From: Diospyros lotus
Lineage: Eukaryota; Streptophyta; Magnoliopsida; Ericales; Ebenaceae
NCBI RefSeq assembly: GCF_014633365.1
Contig: NC_068345.1
Coordinates: forward strand, 12,656,058-12,720,057
Direction: 5' to 3'
DNA: 64,000 bases
The notes under the pieces were generated by a model. The model searched no databases. It saw nothing but the letters and a program-made list of their open reading frames with translations, and was not told the origin of the DNA. The position numbers were made by a program, and so were the translations under genes. Shown piece after piece: positions 23,198 to 35,600 of the stretch. Every line of letters begins with the position of its first letter. The stretch's first letter is position 1.

Positions 23198-24490
23198 TGT
23201 TGGGTTGGCTCAAGTAAGGCACCACACACCTAAGGGGGGTGAATTGGTTGTTTTAAAAAATTACTTAAAATGTGAAAATTGCTTGAAGTGAGGTTTTAGT
23301 GAGTTAAAACAAAAAATGTAAAATTTCAAATGCAATGCTTGAAAGATATAAAGCAAGAATGAAAAAATGACGCAAGAGATTTATAATGGTTCATCTAAAC
23401 TCAGTTTACTCCACTACCTTAGTTCCCCACTAAGGATTTTAAAATCCACTAAAATCTTCTATTTTACCAAGTAGGCTCTCCAGCATAAACTGTTAGGAAT
23501 ACAATCCTCATACCAAACCCAATTAGCCTTCTAACACACAAGTTAGGAATTACAATGATAAATACAAACGAGAAGATCTGAGAGTTAACACTTTCAGTTA
23601 CAATGTCTCTCAAATATACAAATGAAGGCTAAAAACAATATAATAGAAATAATATCTATTACCTTTTGAGAGAAAAATGAAAGCTCAAGCACTAGTAAGA
23701 AATATGTATACAATTGTAAGCTTAATTCACTTTATTTCCATCCATTTGTGTTTTCTAGTGCATCCTTGGGCTATATATATAAGCTTCTCCAAAACTTAAA
23801 GAAAAACTAGTCGTTAATAATCATTGGAGGCTACAAAAATTAGTCGTTACAAAATGTCAGTAAAGGAAACGGTCAACAGTTTCATTAAACTGGTCGACAA
23901 TTTTCTTCGACAAATATGAAGCAATTTGGCTTTTGATCAAACAGTCGACTCTTTTACGAAAGAGGTCTACTTCTTTAACAAAATGGTAAACTATTTTAAA
24001 CAACAGGTTGATAGTTTTTGAAAAAGGTCGACACTATATAGGCATGGTCGACTAAATATTAACTTAATCAAAAAATGGAGAGCATGAAAAATGACTTTTG
24101 ACAACTTATTGAAAATGATGACTGTTTTTGCTAAAACACTTAAAACGATGGACAAATGCCCCAAATTAATCGACAATTTTACTTTGCTTCAACAGCCCAA
24201 AAAAACAAAAGCACAAAACAATCGACAACTACACTAACATGGTCGACAATTTTGGCTTAAAAAAGAGTTCATGATATGGAAAATATTTTGACACTCTTTA
24301 ACACATTTGACTTCAAAACAAATACAAAACATTTGATTTCACAATAAATATAAAAGATTTTGTAGACATTGAAAGCATATATATCATTTGGCATTGATGA
24401 ATTGATTATTTTCTATTTCCAAAGATAAAATATAATTCATTTTGAAATGCCAAATATATAAAGTTTTTCATCATCAAAAGCAAAACAACA
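23198..24490 (-). repeat. 3' LTR (1293 bp) of the Sirevirus-like element
   Basis: Left-hand LTR; TGTTGGGTTGGC at 23198 and ...AAAACAACA at 24490 on the plus strand. It is near-colinear with 27448-28729. The middle (23868-24260) carries about ten GTCGAC-like words spaced 20-45 bases apart. Confidence 0.92.
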
Positions 24491-24762
24491 ATCTCCCCCT
24501 TATGATGATAACAAAACTACTATGAAAGATCCAAAATTCTCTCCCTTTTTGTCATAATCCAAAAAGGACAGTCTTAAAAGAAATTGAAAAGAAATTGCCA
24601 ATTGCAAAAAACAACAATTCAAGAACAAATGGAGTAAGATAGAAATTTAATACTCCCCCTTAATAACATATATCAAAAATTTTATTCTCCCCCTTAATTA
24701 ATGCATACATCAAAGATTTGAAAACTTTTTTGAAAGAAATTTGCGATCAAAATCATAAAGAT

Positions 24763-25634
24763 TGTTGCGGAAAAATCTCTACAAAACAGTGGGTTAGTAC
24801 TCAATTGAAATCAAACTAAAACAACTGAATGCAAAAACAAATCAAGGCAGAAAAATAAACTCCATGTTTAGCAACAATGGCAGTCATGAAGACTGCTTCA
24901 AGGCTCAGATCTAGGCTCATTCAATCACCACTTAGTAATGCCAACGAATAGGGACACTAAGCCACAAAGGAGCCCAAACCCCCAAGAACCGAAGCCCTCA
25001 AACCCCCAAATCTCTCGACCGATCAACACCCCTCACCCAAGCCACACAAGCTTCCACACACAGTAGGATCCACCAAGGAACAAAGAGTAATCACGAAGAT
25101 ATGGGTTCAACAATGGCTGAAAAACTTACCTTCAAGAGAAGACAGCAACTCGGACTAAATAGACGTTGCAAATGCCATTGACGAACAACCACCATGCACA
25201 AGGTAAGTGCGGCACACAACAAAGGAAAGAAGCATCTGACCAAGAAGGAAAGAACCCCAAGAGGATCGGCCATCAATGAAAAGAGAATCGGTCGAGAAAG
25301 GGAACAAGAGAGAGCACACAATCGGCTGCCACACATAAGGCACAAAAGGGAAAAAAATCCCTTTTATATTAAAGGCCTAGGGCACACAAGAAAATGGGCT
25401 AAGAGGGTAATGGGCTTGGGCTTGGGCTTCATGGGCTTCCTCCCTCCCTTGAGCAAATGGGCCAAAACCCATTTCTCCTCCAAATGGAGGGTTAAGGGCT
25501 TATGGCCTGACTTCTATTTGGGCTGCTAATAAGGGTGTTTGAACCGTTGCTTCAATCCTGGGCAAAAGCCTATGAAGCTAACCCGAACCATCGTCATCCC
25601 CCTTGGACCTCATTAGGAAACACAAAACCCAACA
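24763..25634 (-). repeat. Solo LTR (872 bp) nested in the Sirevirus-like element
   Basis: It has TGTTG...CCAACA ends on the plus strand (minus strand starts TGTTGGGTTTTGTG) and a perfect 5-bp target duplication, AAGAT at 24758-24762 and 25635-25639. A minus-strand TATA box (TATAAAAGG, about 25357-25370) supports minus orientation. The 111-codon plus frame at 25194-25529 runs antisense through it and shows no motif. A solo LTR implies recombination between the two LTRs of a former full element. Confidence 0.92.
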
Positions 25635-25999
25635 AAGATAAAAAACATGATTCAAAATTATCAAAATTTTCATATTCATGGGAGTTGAGGGATAGAATAT
25701 ACCATCACACCAAGGTTGAATATTGATTTCTTACTCTTGGTTGGTAAATTTAGAAGAGGTATCCTACTACACTTCTTTCTTTTTTTCATGCTTGATTCAT
25801 CCTTTAATAACTTGACTTTGAGCTTTATTTGGATGTCAAGCATACCTACAAAAGTAGATTATCCACAAGATTTTGATCCTCAAACCATTTTGGGTTCAAC
25901 ATTGTTAGCACAGAAAGTTCCCTCTTTAGAACCCATATTTGTTTATATCTTGTGGGATGGTTTCTTATAAACCATTTATTTATAGAATGTCCACATTAT

Positions 26000-27378
26000 T
26001 CACAATAATGACAAATGATTTTAGAATGTGAGGAAAAAGATTTTTTTTTTTTCACAATCTATTTTGTCATTTTCTTCTTTTATGAAAAATATTTTCTTGA
26101 ACTCTCAAATGCATTTTTCAATTCTCTTTTTCATTGTTGACTTTTTCAAGAGACAATTCTAAACATTGGTTTTTCTCTTGAAATCCAACATTTTGAGCTT
26201 TCAAACTATTCTTCTTATTTTTCAAAGAATTTGCTTTATTTTCTAAAGATAAATTTGTTTTTCAACAAATTGTTATTCAAACTTAATTTCTTAAAATCTT
26301 ATGCTAATTCATAGCATTTTGTAATTCTTCAAAAGAAAAGTCATCATCAAGACTATTTGAAGTTTGAGATGTTATCTCATGATCTTCGTGTTGAGCCATC
26401 AAGCATAGGTTGTCATCACTTGATTCATTACTTGATGTGGATTGATCTTCATCACTCCGAGTTGCAAAGGTCTTTTTCTTGAATTTCTTCTCACTCTTTT
26501 TGAATGATGGACATTTGGATTTAATATGCCCAATTGTTTTTGCATCCAAGGCATTTTACTTCATTTCTACACTTCTCCCCCTCAAACTTACGCTTTTTCT
26601 TCCTTAGGTTTTTTCTTTCTTCCAACTCCTTATTTAACTTTTTTCCTCTAATGAATCTCTTGAACTTCCTAGTAAGTATTACTAAATCATCATCATCATC
26701 ATCACTTGTTTTTCTTCCTTACTAGAAGTATGTGAAACCTTGAAAAGAAGAGACTTATCTCTTTTCTCTCATTGTCATCTCTCTTCATCATAATCTCATG
26801 AGTCATTAGGGATCCAATCAAATTATTAAAAGATAAAATATCTAAGTTTTTAACCTCTTGAATGGCTATCACTTTAGGATCCCATTCTTTAGGTAGACTC
26901 TTAAGAATTTTTCTAACTTTCTCCCCATTTGAGTAAGTTTTTCCTAGAGCCTCTAAATTTGTGACAATATCATTAAATCTAGTAAACATATCCTTAATAG
27001 GCTCCTAAGATTTCATTGAAAAAAATTCATACTCATGAATTAGTAATTTACCTTTGATTCGCCTTGCACCTTTATGAATAATCTCCAATTTATCCCAAAT
27101 CTCTGTTTTGCAAGTTGATACTCAATTGAATTCCTCCAACCCAAGTGCACAAAAAAGGATATTCATACATTTGGCATTTATCTCCACAATCCCCTTTTTG
27201 TTCTCTTGTCTATTCTCTCATTTTCTCCATTAAGGGTAGAGTGACTCCACACATGATGGTCTCATAAACATTGAGGTCTTGTATCACATAGCAAAAGATC
27301 ATCTTCTTCCAATATGCTTAATTTGACCCATCAAAGTAGGGTGGCCTTGCGATGCTTTGTCCTCCAATTGTTTGTAGC
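26000..27378 (-). pseudogene. Sirevirus-type copia gag with start of pol
   Basis: Minus strand. From about 27378 (MLQTIGGQSIARPPYFDGSN then a stop) the order is the DUF4219/UBN2-type gag, LEALGKTYSNGEKVRKILKS (26989-26702), a Ser/Asp-rich stretch (26549-26304), coiled-coil-like sequence (SLKAQN..FQEKN) to about 26090, and a CHYCE..CGHS knuckle near 25990-26010. The block order and the YSN.E.VRKIL..LP signature are those of Sirevirus/SIRE gag. At least three frameshifts and many stops break it. The expected pol is not present downstream. Confidence 0.8.
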
Positions 27379-27447
27379 ATCTTTAGGATGCTCCTTAGGT
27401 GATTAAACCTGAAAATCAAAAACAAGGAGACCATACTCTGAACTAAT

Positions 27448-28729
27448 TGTTGGGTCGGCTCAAGTAAGGTATCACATACCCAAGACCGGGAGGGGGGGGG
27501 GGGGGAATTGGGTGTTTTAAGAAATTACTTGAAATGTGAAAATCTTTGCTTGAAATGAGGTTTTAGTGAGTTAAAATAGAAAATGTTAAATGCAATGCTT
27601 GAAATATATAAAACAAGAATGAAAAAATTACACGAGATTTATAGTGGTTTGAATAAATCTAGCTTACTATACTACCTTAGGTCCCCACTAAGGATTTCCA
27701 AATCCACTAGAACTTCCTACTTTACCAAGTAAGCCCTCTAGCATAAACCACTAGGAATAAGATCCTCATACCAAACCTAGTAGGCCCTCTAGCACACAAG
27801 TTATAAATTACAATGATAAATACAAACAAAAAGATTTGAGAGTTAACACTCTCAGTTACAATGTCTCTCAAATATATATATAAAAAGGCTAAGAACAATA
27901 TAATACAAATGATATCTATTAGTCTTTTGAGAGAAAAATGAAAGCTCAAGCACTGGTAAGAAGCATGTATACAATTGTAAGCTCAATTCACTTTATTTTC
28001 ATCCATTTGTGTTTTCTAGTTCATCCTTGGGCTATATTTATATGGTTTTCCAAAACTTAAAGAAAAAACTAGTCGTTAATAGCCATTGGAGCTTGTAAAA
28101 ACTAGCCATTACAAAATGTCAGTGAAGGAAACGATTGATAGTTTCATTAAACCGGTCGACAACTTTCTTCGCTAAATATAAGCACATTTGGTTTTTGAGC
28201 AAATGGTCGACTTTTTTACAAAAGAGGTCGATTGTTTTAAACGATAGGTCGACAATTTTGGAAAAGGTTGACACTATTCAAGCACGGTCGACTGAATATG
28301 AAATTAAATCAAAACAACAGAGAGCATGAAAAATTCCTATCGACAGTTCATAGAGACTGTCGATTGTTTTTGTTGAAAGGCTTAAAATGATCGAGATGCA
28401 CCAAATCAGCCGATAGTTTTTCCTTACTTTAACAGCTAAAAAACAAAAGCTCAAAACGATTAACAGTTACACTAACATGGTCAATAGTTTTGGCTTAAAA
28501 AAGAGTGTTCATGATATGAAAAATATTTTGACACTCTTAACACATTTGATTTCAAAACATTTGATTTCACAATAAATATAAAAGATTTTGTAAACATTGC
28601 AAGCATATATATCCTTTGGCATTGATGAATTGATCATTTTTCATTTCCAAATATAAAATATAATTCATTTTCAAATGCCAAATATATAAAATTTGTCATC
28701 AACAAAATATCATCAAAGGCAAAACAACA
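27448..28729 (-). repeat. 5' LTR (1282 bp) of the Sirevirus-like element
   Basis: Right-hand LTR. A run of 14 G (27492-27505) near its inner end replaces the six-G run (followed by T) of the other LTR and is a likely sequencing or assembly weak point. Substitutions and small indels against 23198-24490 are common, pointing to an old insertion. Confidence 0.92.
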
Positions 28730-28875
28730 TATGTCACTCAACCCTCTATGGATGAATGGTTTTGTTATACTGTGTCTTGCAAGGATATTTTGTTTTCCTT
28801 CCATTGCTTAATGTTGTTTTTGAAAAGTTTTAAGAACCTGCTTCATGCCTTGCATTGATCCACCAAGTGTTAACA
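28730..28875 (+). repeat. Family A long LTR, copy 2, right end
   Basis: It continues the LTR interrupted at 23197. It contains the 'tcttgcaaggatatttt' and 'ccttgcattgatccacca' blocks shared with copies 1 and 3, and ends near TGTTAACA. Confidence 0.7.
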
Positions 28876-28886
28876 TTTTCTTTTAG

Positions 28887-28899
28887 AGGTATTAGAGCC
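28887..28899 (+). promoter_or_regulatory. Primer-binding site downstream of family A LTR
   Basis: AGGTATTAGAGCC differs from the iMet PBS TGGTATCAGAGCC at two positions. It follows the LTR end by about 11 bases and fixes copy 2 as a 5' LTR in plus orientation. Confidence 0.6.
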
Positions 28900-30515
28900 T
28901 CGCCTCAGTATATTCATCCTATGCAAGTGTTTGTGTATTGTGTTGCATGTTTCAAACGTGTTTCTTGCTCTCTATTTTTGTCAGTTTGTAGTGACTGTCA
29001 ATTGTTTCTTCCAAACTATCGATTGTTTCTATTCTTTGCCATGAAAATAGTAAACCATTTTCTGCAAAATGTTGACCATTTTGGCAAACCCAAAAAAAAA
29101 GTCAACCGATGTTGGAGACTGGCGATCAGTCCTACCAAAACCACTAAAATAGTTGACAGTTTAAAAAATATGGTTGACCATTTGTTCCAGTGGGAGAAAT
29201 GTCAACATCCTTTTGAAGACTATCTACCATTTGTGTGCCACATAAGATAATGGTCAACCGTTTTGAGTTACTGTCAGTATGCCGATTGTATTTTTGGTTG
29301 ATGCCTAAATGCAATGAATGATTGCATTAAGTGGCAGAACCAAAAATGATATAACATGAAATGTTAATAGTTTGAAAAGTAGAATACATTACATAAACAT
29401 GAATTTATTATTTTGACGCGCCAAAAGTTCAATGTGATTGAATGGATGATCATGGACTAGATTTAATGTGATTGAATGGTTGTGTGAATGGATGACTGTA
29501 TGATTACAGGGATTTAATGTAATTAAATTTGCAAATTATTCTTTCATTCAATTTGTAAGAGAGATATAAGTCTCCACTTTCTTTTTCATTTTAGAATCAA
29601 TTGTATTATACAATAGTTCTTGTAAAATAAAAAAGAAGCATCAAGAGTTGGTGTGATGGAGCAAGGAGGCATCAAGAGTTGGTGACTTAAAAGAGCAAGA
29701 AGGCCAATTGATTTTAAGCATATGGAAGATATGTTTGTGTGTGTGTCTTTCTAATGCTATTAATTAAATCCAGAGGCTCAGATTTAATTAATTAGCAAAA
29801 GTCCACGATCATCCAGTTGTTATTTATGTATTTGTTTTTTTAATATATGTGATACATAATAGAAAACTTATGCATGTGCAAAGTGAGACCTAAATAATAA
29901 AGACCAGGAATCTTCCCAAAATTGTGCAATTTAATATTAGATTAAAGCGATAGACATGATTTATTGTGGCCCTCCATCATCATAGTAAATTATTACTTGA
30001 TTGAGGTGTACTCTCGCTGTTGAAAGGTGGGAGGGTGCATTTCAAGAGAGTTGATGGATATTCCTATCTAAACCATATATGTTTGTCGGTATACACATAC
30101 GGATATGACCAACATACCACCAAAGTGTTAAGGTCATGGACGTTCCAATGGATCATTGGCTAAATTGATGGGTTAAATCTAACTGTGTCATTGACCTACA
30201 TACCACCATAGCGTTGAGGATTCGATGGCATAGGGGCTAAGATTGAACTCCACATGAGATGTGGAAGGTAAGAGTTGCCTACTTGAATACATGCGTATTC
30301 GAACATACTACCATAGTGCTGAGGAGTATTCATGTAGAGAGAACTCGATCACCCATTGCGAGCCCTTTCGAGATTCATATTTACCACCTGGGAAGTGTGG
30401 CATTCAAAAAATTAAGGGTAGACACCATCTAGTTTGAGATCGAAACTAAATGATTATATAAGATAAAATCAACTAACGATCTTTAATTTATTTTCCAGTT
30501 ACTTAATCTCTCATT
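28900..30515 (+). mobile_element. Long 5' leader of the family A copia element
   Basis: No coding motif is seen in the 1.6 kb between PBS and gag. It holds GTCGAC/GTCAACC-like words (28975-29270) and three copies of a 'ccacca.agtgttgagg'-like block near 30117, 30207 and 30309. The 131-codon frame at 28855-29250 overlaps the PBS and looks like chance. Confidence 0.5.
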
Positions 30516-31700
30516 ATGGCTAACTCCACAAACCCCATTTCTTGTTTATTAGACAAAAACATTTTAATTGGACCAAATTTCAAAGATTAACTAAGGAATC
30601 CCAAAATCATTTTGAACGTGGAGAAAATTTGATATGTTTTGGATAAATCTCCTCCACGTGAAACACCTGAGGACTTTAGTGAAGAGGAGTAGGCTACTTT
30701 AGAGGAAATGCATGAGCATAACTTAAAGGCCAAAAGCCACATTCCTACCTCCATGTCAAATGAATTCCAACATCAGCATGAGCATAAGCATGACGTTGTC
30801 AATATGATTCTAAATCTGCAAGAACTATATGGAGAGTAGAGTATGACTACTAGATATGAGATATCTAGATAGTTGTTTTCAGTCCACAATGATAGAAGAT
30901 TCAGATGTTACTAAACATGTCCTGAAAATGATTAATTTGATTAGTTAATCAGAAGTACTTGACTTTTATATGGACAATGATCTTCAGATTGACCTTATTC
31001 TGCAGTCATTTACTTGATTCATTTTCCTCTTTCATTATGAATTTATCATATGAACAAGATTGAGTGCAAGCTCCTTGAACTCCTCAATATGTTGATGACG
31101 ACTCAGGCCCAAATTAAAGGTACGGACAAAGGAGTTCTTGCCATTGCCTTTACTTTTAAATCTTCTCAGAGGAAAAGTTTCGATAAGAAGAAAAAGAAAG
31201 TGGGACTAAAGAGGGAGATTTCTAAACCAAAACCAAAGAAAATAGAGGGTAAGGGAAAGTGTTTCCATTGCCAGAAGGATGGTGTTTGGAAGAGGAACTA
31301 CCTAGAGTACTTACACATCTTGAAGGTCAAGCGTTTCGATGCTCACAATTCGAATTCATATATATCTTCCTTACTTGTTATTGAAATGATTAATTCATTG
31401 GTCGTCATCCTATTTCCTGGATTCTTGATTCTGGTGCTACATCCACATATGTGTTTGCATGTGGGATCCTAAAGAAAGTAGGACGCTTAAGAAGTGGGAA
31501 GTTGTCTTTAGAGCGGGTAATAGAGTAATAATTGATCCATTAGCTGTAGGGACTTCTTCTATACTTTTACCTTATGGGCATGTACTAAGACGTAAAGAGT
31601 ATTTGTTTTTACATGATGCCATTCGAAATGTAGTGTCAATTTTGAAGCTTGTAAAAGACACTTATAAAAGGAATGCACCAACACATAGTGTATCATGCAA
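30516..31700 (+). pseudogene. Ty1/copia gag and protease of the family A element
   Basis: Start ATG 30516 (MANSTNPISCLLDKNILIGP, then stops). A CCHC-like knuckle (CFHCQKDGVWKRN, with two key positions degraded) lies near 31258-31300. The copia protease signature LDSGATSTYV follows near 31420-31450 in another frame, then the SILLPYGHVLRRKE block (31530-31610). The frame stops at about 31700 where an inverted family A LTR begins, so integrase and RT are missing. Confidence 0.8.
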
Positions 31701-33500
31701 GGGAGTCATTGTGGTTTTTCAAATTTTTTTTAAAAAATACATGCAGTGGAAATGATACAAAATAACTCTTGCAAGACTAGGCATAGAGTACCATATGCAA
31801 ATATATATGTATCAAAACGAAATACAAGAGTAATTGTTACCTTTTCTATTGAGATGCTACAGCCAATTGTGCCCGTGATGCACCTGATCCGAACTCCTTC
31901 TGTTACGAACAACTTCCGCCAAGCCAATCTGCTATAGTACCTACTTCCTTAGTTGAACAAGCCAACCCCCACAGATGCAGGGGACCAAGGCAGTCTACAC
32001 CTAGGCTAAACTAGAACCTTCACCTTACCAACATGCTAGATAAGCGAGAACAAAAGTGACTCTGAGCTAAACTAGGCTCTCCTCGGATGAACGGATCATC
32101 TCACGACCTTGGGACCAATAGAAATAGGGAACAAGAGAGAAAGGAGCTGATGGAGCTGAGGAAGAAGAAGATGAACAACAAAAAGGATGGGCAACCCTTG
32201 CTAAAAATTGGATGAAAGGGAAGAAGGATGAGGGGTCTTATGCAAGCTCTCATCTCTTTTCTTCTTATTTTGTTTCTCTCTCTTTCTCTCTCTCATTTTC
32301 TCTCATTTAATGTGTCTAAGAAGCAAATGATGGATTTGATAGAGCATTTAATGTTGTGTCGATTGAAACGACGAAAGAAAAGCACTCGAGATCAAATCCC
32401 ACTGAGTGAAACTATCAGACTTCAAGACAACTAGCCGACAGTTTCAAGCAAACTGTCAATCATTTAAGAACCACTATTGATTGTTTCTAGCCTTTTTTTT
32501 TTTCTTTAAGTTTCACCAAACTACATCAAAGCATGCCATTAACTCTTAATGGCCCTTCCACTAACTCTTAATGGAACCAAGACCTCCCGTTAACTCTTAA
32601 TGACATGCCCTATTAACTTTTAATGATCTCCCTCTGTTAACTCTTAACAATTTGTTGATCCATTTGTTAACTCTTAACAATACATCCATCATAATCGTTA
32701 ACTCTTATTGATGATTTAGAACACATGACAACAAGGAATCACTAATCCAATGCATTAATTACCTAGTATGTGTGTAACCTTCTAGGTTCACCATCACGTA
32801 GCAATCAAGACACACCAAACTCTTTAATGTCGATCGAACACTTTGATTTACTATGAGAAACTCTCCATTTCCTCATAGTAGCCGAAAGGTCCTGAGTGAC
32901 CTGTAGCATAGCGTCAAGACGATCTTAATGGCAATGAAGTTAATACTTCAATGAACCTATTAGGCCTCTCGATTACTGTGCACTATAGTCATTCCACTGA
33001 CTAAACATCTCAACCGAGTGAGAGCTATGACTGATTAAATTCACAAGATTTGGTAACTATGCTAAAATCCAGTATGGTAGGTCGAATTGACACATTAAAA
33101 CTCCCTTTCGATCATGCATACCTTGGCCAGGGTTTTCCAAGCACAACTAACTATGACTGCATAGGATTTTTCACCCGCTATATGGAGGTCAATGGATCCT
33201 AACGGTGAGCATTGAGAATTCCTCACATTTTAACTCCTAATGGTTCTGCTTAATAGAAAATCTTCGACACTAGTGCATAAGATAACTCTGTCACCTTTAG
33301 TTGAGAATCAGGTAAATAATTGAAAACCAATGTATAGATCATTAATCCGCTCAACCATGTGATAGTACCCAAGTGGTCATCATTCAGCAGATTTCAACAA
33401 ACACCCACCCATATGTTGTACTAGTCACATCTCATGTAGTTAAGCATGGGAGTCACCATTATTTATCATTAGTATCTCATACTAATCAAAGGTAGTAGCC
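31700..33500 (-). repeat. Family A long LTR, copy 3, inverted, ends in gap
   Basis: It shares with copies 1 and 2 the 'cttgcaagac' block (31770), the 'accttctaggttcac' block (about 32777), and 'ggtagtagcc' right at the gap. Seven TTAACTCTTAATG-like words lie at 32536-32720. It is opposite in orientation to copy 2 and the gag between them, so it is not a normal 3' LTR of that element. Confidence 0.7.
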
Positions 33501-33600
33501 NNNNNNNNNNNNNNNNNNNNNNNNNNNNNNNNNNNNNNNNNNNNNNNNNNNNNNNNNNNNNNNNNNNNNNNNNNNNNNNNNNNNNNNNNNNNNNNNNNNN
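33501..33600. other. Assembly gap (100 N)
   Basis: Exactly 100 N, the usual placeholder for a gap of unknown length. The two sides differ in content: family A LTR on the left, gypsy gag on the right. Confidence 0.99.
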
Positions 33601-35260
33601 ACTCTCTTTCAAGACACCCTTCCCTTACAACTAGGACGTCGAGTACAGATTCACACATGCCTTCAACAACCTTAAGGAAAAACCCTCAAGTGGACACAAG
33701 AGTACTCGGACCTTCAAGGAAAGCATCGCCAACTATTTTTGCTCAATGAAATATGAAGATTTGAAGAGGGATTATGATGCGTTGAAGAAAATTCACGATA
33801 AGAATGCCAAGGCATTACACAATCTAACCTCTCTACTACTACAAAGATTTATTGCTTGACATTGAGTTACACCCCTATCCATCAAACATTTTGTAGCAAA
33901 GAGAAGCAGATCTCCATCATTGGAAATGAGTCACATTTGCCCCCTCGAAATCCTCATTACTCCAGCTGTTTGTGGAGAATCACCAAGGGCACAACTCGGG
34001 AATCTATCCCAAAATATGTGATGATTGAAAGTTAGGCGGACGAGAAAGGTTGTTGCCCACAAAGAATTTGTGGGAGAATACAACCTCAAGAAGAAGCGAA
34101 AGTTCAACTCAACCCTCCATCTACGACCACCCACTACTAGGGCTATAATACTAAGCCTTTTGGAACCTCTAAAGTGAAAATGATTGTAGAAGAAATCTTG
34201 GAACGAAGAAATGTGATGACCCTATATGAAGAATGAATAGAAGAATAATTATAATTTCCCACTGAGTTGCTCAGACCACCACTCTCAAGAAAATTCGAAC
34301 TTCTACAGTTGCCCACATACTTGGGAAGAGAACCCGACCTACCATGTTCAATGGTATAAGTCTCTCTACCTTCCTACATGGGGTGGGACACGCAACCATG
34401 TGTCACACATTTCCTCTAACTTTGACCGAGCAAGCTTAAGCGTGGTTTAATGGGCTACCAGATGAGCATATTCATTCCTTCGACCAATTGCGAAAGGAAT
34501 TCACCATGGCCTTTGTTTGTAGTAGTCCCCCAAGGAAGAAAAGCCTAGCATATTCTATCAGCATTCGCCAAGGACCCCCATGAGACGTTGAAGCAATATT
34601 CTAACCACTTTTGAGGTACCATTCTAGAAGTTCGTGAGCTGCAAGTCAGCATGGTCGTTATGGCACTCTTACAGGGTACCACCTCTACGCTGTTAAGAGA
34701 ATCTTTGGCACTCGATCATCCTAAGTCACTAGCTAACCTTCTCATCCGTGCCAACAAAATTCATTGTACGAACTGGAAATACTTGATAGCTTCAGTCCTT
34801 CAAGTGGGAAGGAAATGAGTGAAAGAGAAAGATTTATCGTTGAGAACCCCAACCAGCCAAAGTCGAAGGCCTAGAAGGTTGACTGTCCTACAAAAGTAAA
34901 GTTTCAAACTTCACATCTCTCCTCAGACTCCCTTGCCATGATACTCTTGGTTGTGATACATGGGACTAATTCACTTCCCTCTTCCTTCTAACAAAACCAG
35001 AGGAAGAAACCCGCACATTTTTTGCAAATTCCATAGATGTTTAGGTCACTCAATCGAGGAATGTCGTGACCTAAAGAACTAGCTAGAATACTTGTTTCGT
35101 GAAGGCAAGCTTGGTCAATTCATCTTCAACCATCCATGATAACTTTGAACTCGAATAAAGAGGTTGAGGATGGATTAACAAAGATAAGCTTCCTCACTTA
35201 GTCGCAACAAACTAAGGGAAGTGAAGCGAAGATGATGGTCACCAAAAGAAAAGAGCATTT
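33601..35260 (+). pseudogene. Ty3/gypsy gag fragment, Tat/Ogre-like
   Basis: The plus strand at 34340-34510 gives, across a frameshift, the Retrotrans_gag pattern (HGVGHATMCHTFPLTLTEQA, stop, AWFNGLPDEHI and SFDQLRKEFTMAF). The N-terminal part upstream and the post-gag region to about 35260 hold many stops. Tandem repeats follow directly instead of pol. No protease or RT was seen. Confidence 0.7.
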
Positions 35261-35325
35261 AGTAAGCTCTAGGTATTTTCTAAAATGTAATAACTCACAT
35301 GTACTCGCATACTATTGCAGACATA

Positions 35326-35600
35326 AGTGAAATGCACCGAACCGTGTAAACAAAAACACTCACGTAAAAACCAAAAATAATGGAGTAAGGTGTGTGCGCG
35401 TGCCAACATATAATCGAGGATGTAGGCAAATTGTGCTAAACCGCATAAACAAAATATCCATACAAAAATTGTAAATCTCGTATGTAAGCAAGTTATGCTA
35501 AACCATGTGAACAAAACATCCATGCAAAGACCGTAAATTGCAAACGTAGGCGAGTTGTGTTGAACTGCATAAAAAAAAATATCCATGAAAAATATCAACA
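35326..35600 (+). repeat. 62-bp tandem repeat array
   Basis: Units begin at 35426, 35488 and 35550 (62-base period; 'gc(a/g)a(a/g)tt(g/a)tg(c/t)t' then 'aaca' and 'aaaa.atccat'), with a diverged unit before 35426 and looser relatives out to about 35900. Units differ by 20-30%. Confidence 0.8.

Larger units (their letters stand above)
23198..28729 (-). mobile_element. Sirevirus-like Ty1/copia element, non-autonomous (pol deleted)
   Basis: It is flanked by a perfect 5-bp target duplication, TATGT at 23193-23197 and 28730-28734. LTRs (23198-24490 and 27448-28729) are direct repeats with TGTTG...CAACA ends. The PPT (AAGGGGGAGAT on the minus strand) abuts the left LTR at 24491, so the element reads on the minus strand. 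A weak PBS-like sequence follows the right LTR (about 27426-27447). Gag is present, but integrase, RT and RNase H are absent, so mobility would need proteins from another element. A solo LTR is nested at 24763-25634. Confidence 0.92.

Noticed and set aside
28855..29250. 131-codon plus frame with several Cys
   Set aside because: It begins before the primer-binding site and runs through GTCGAC-like repeat words. It does not match gag or a host protein I recognise.
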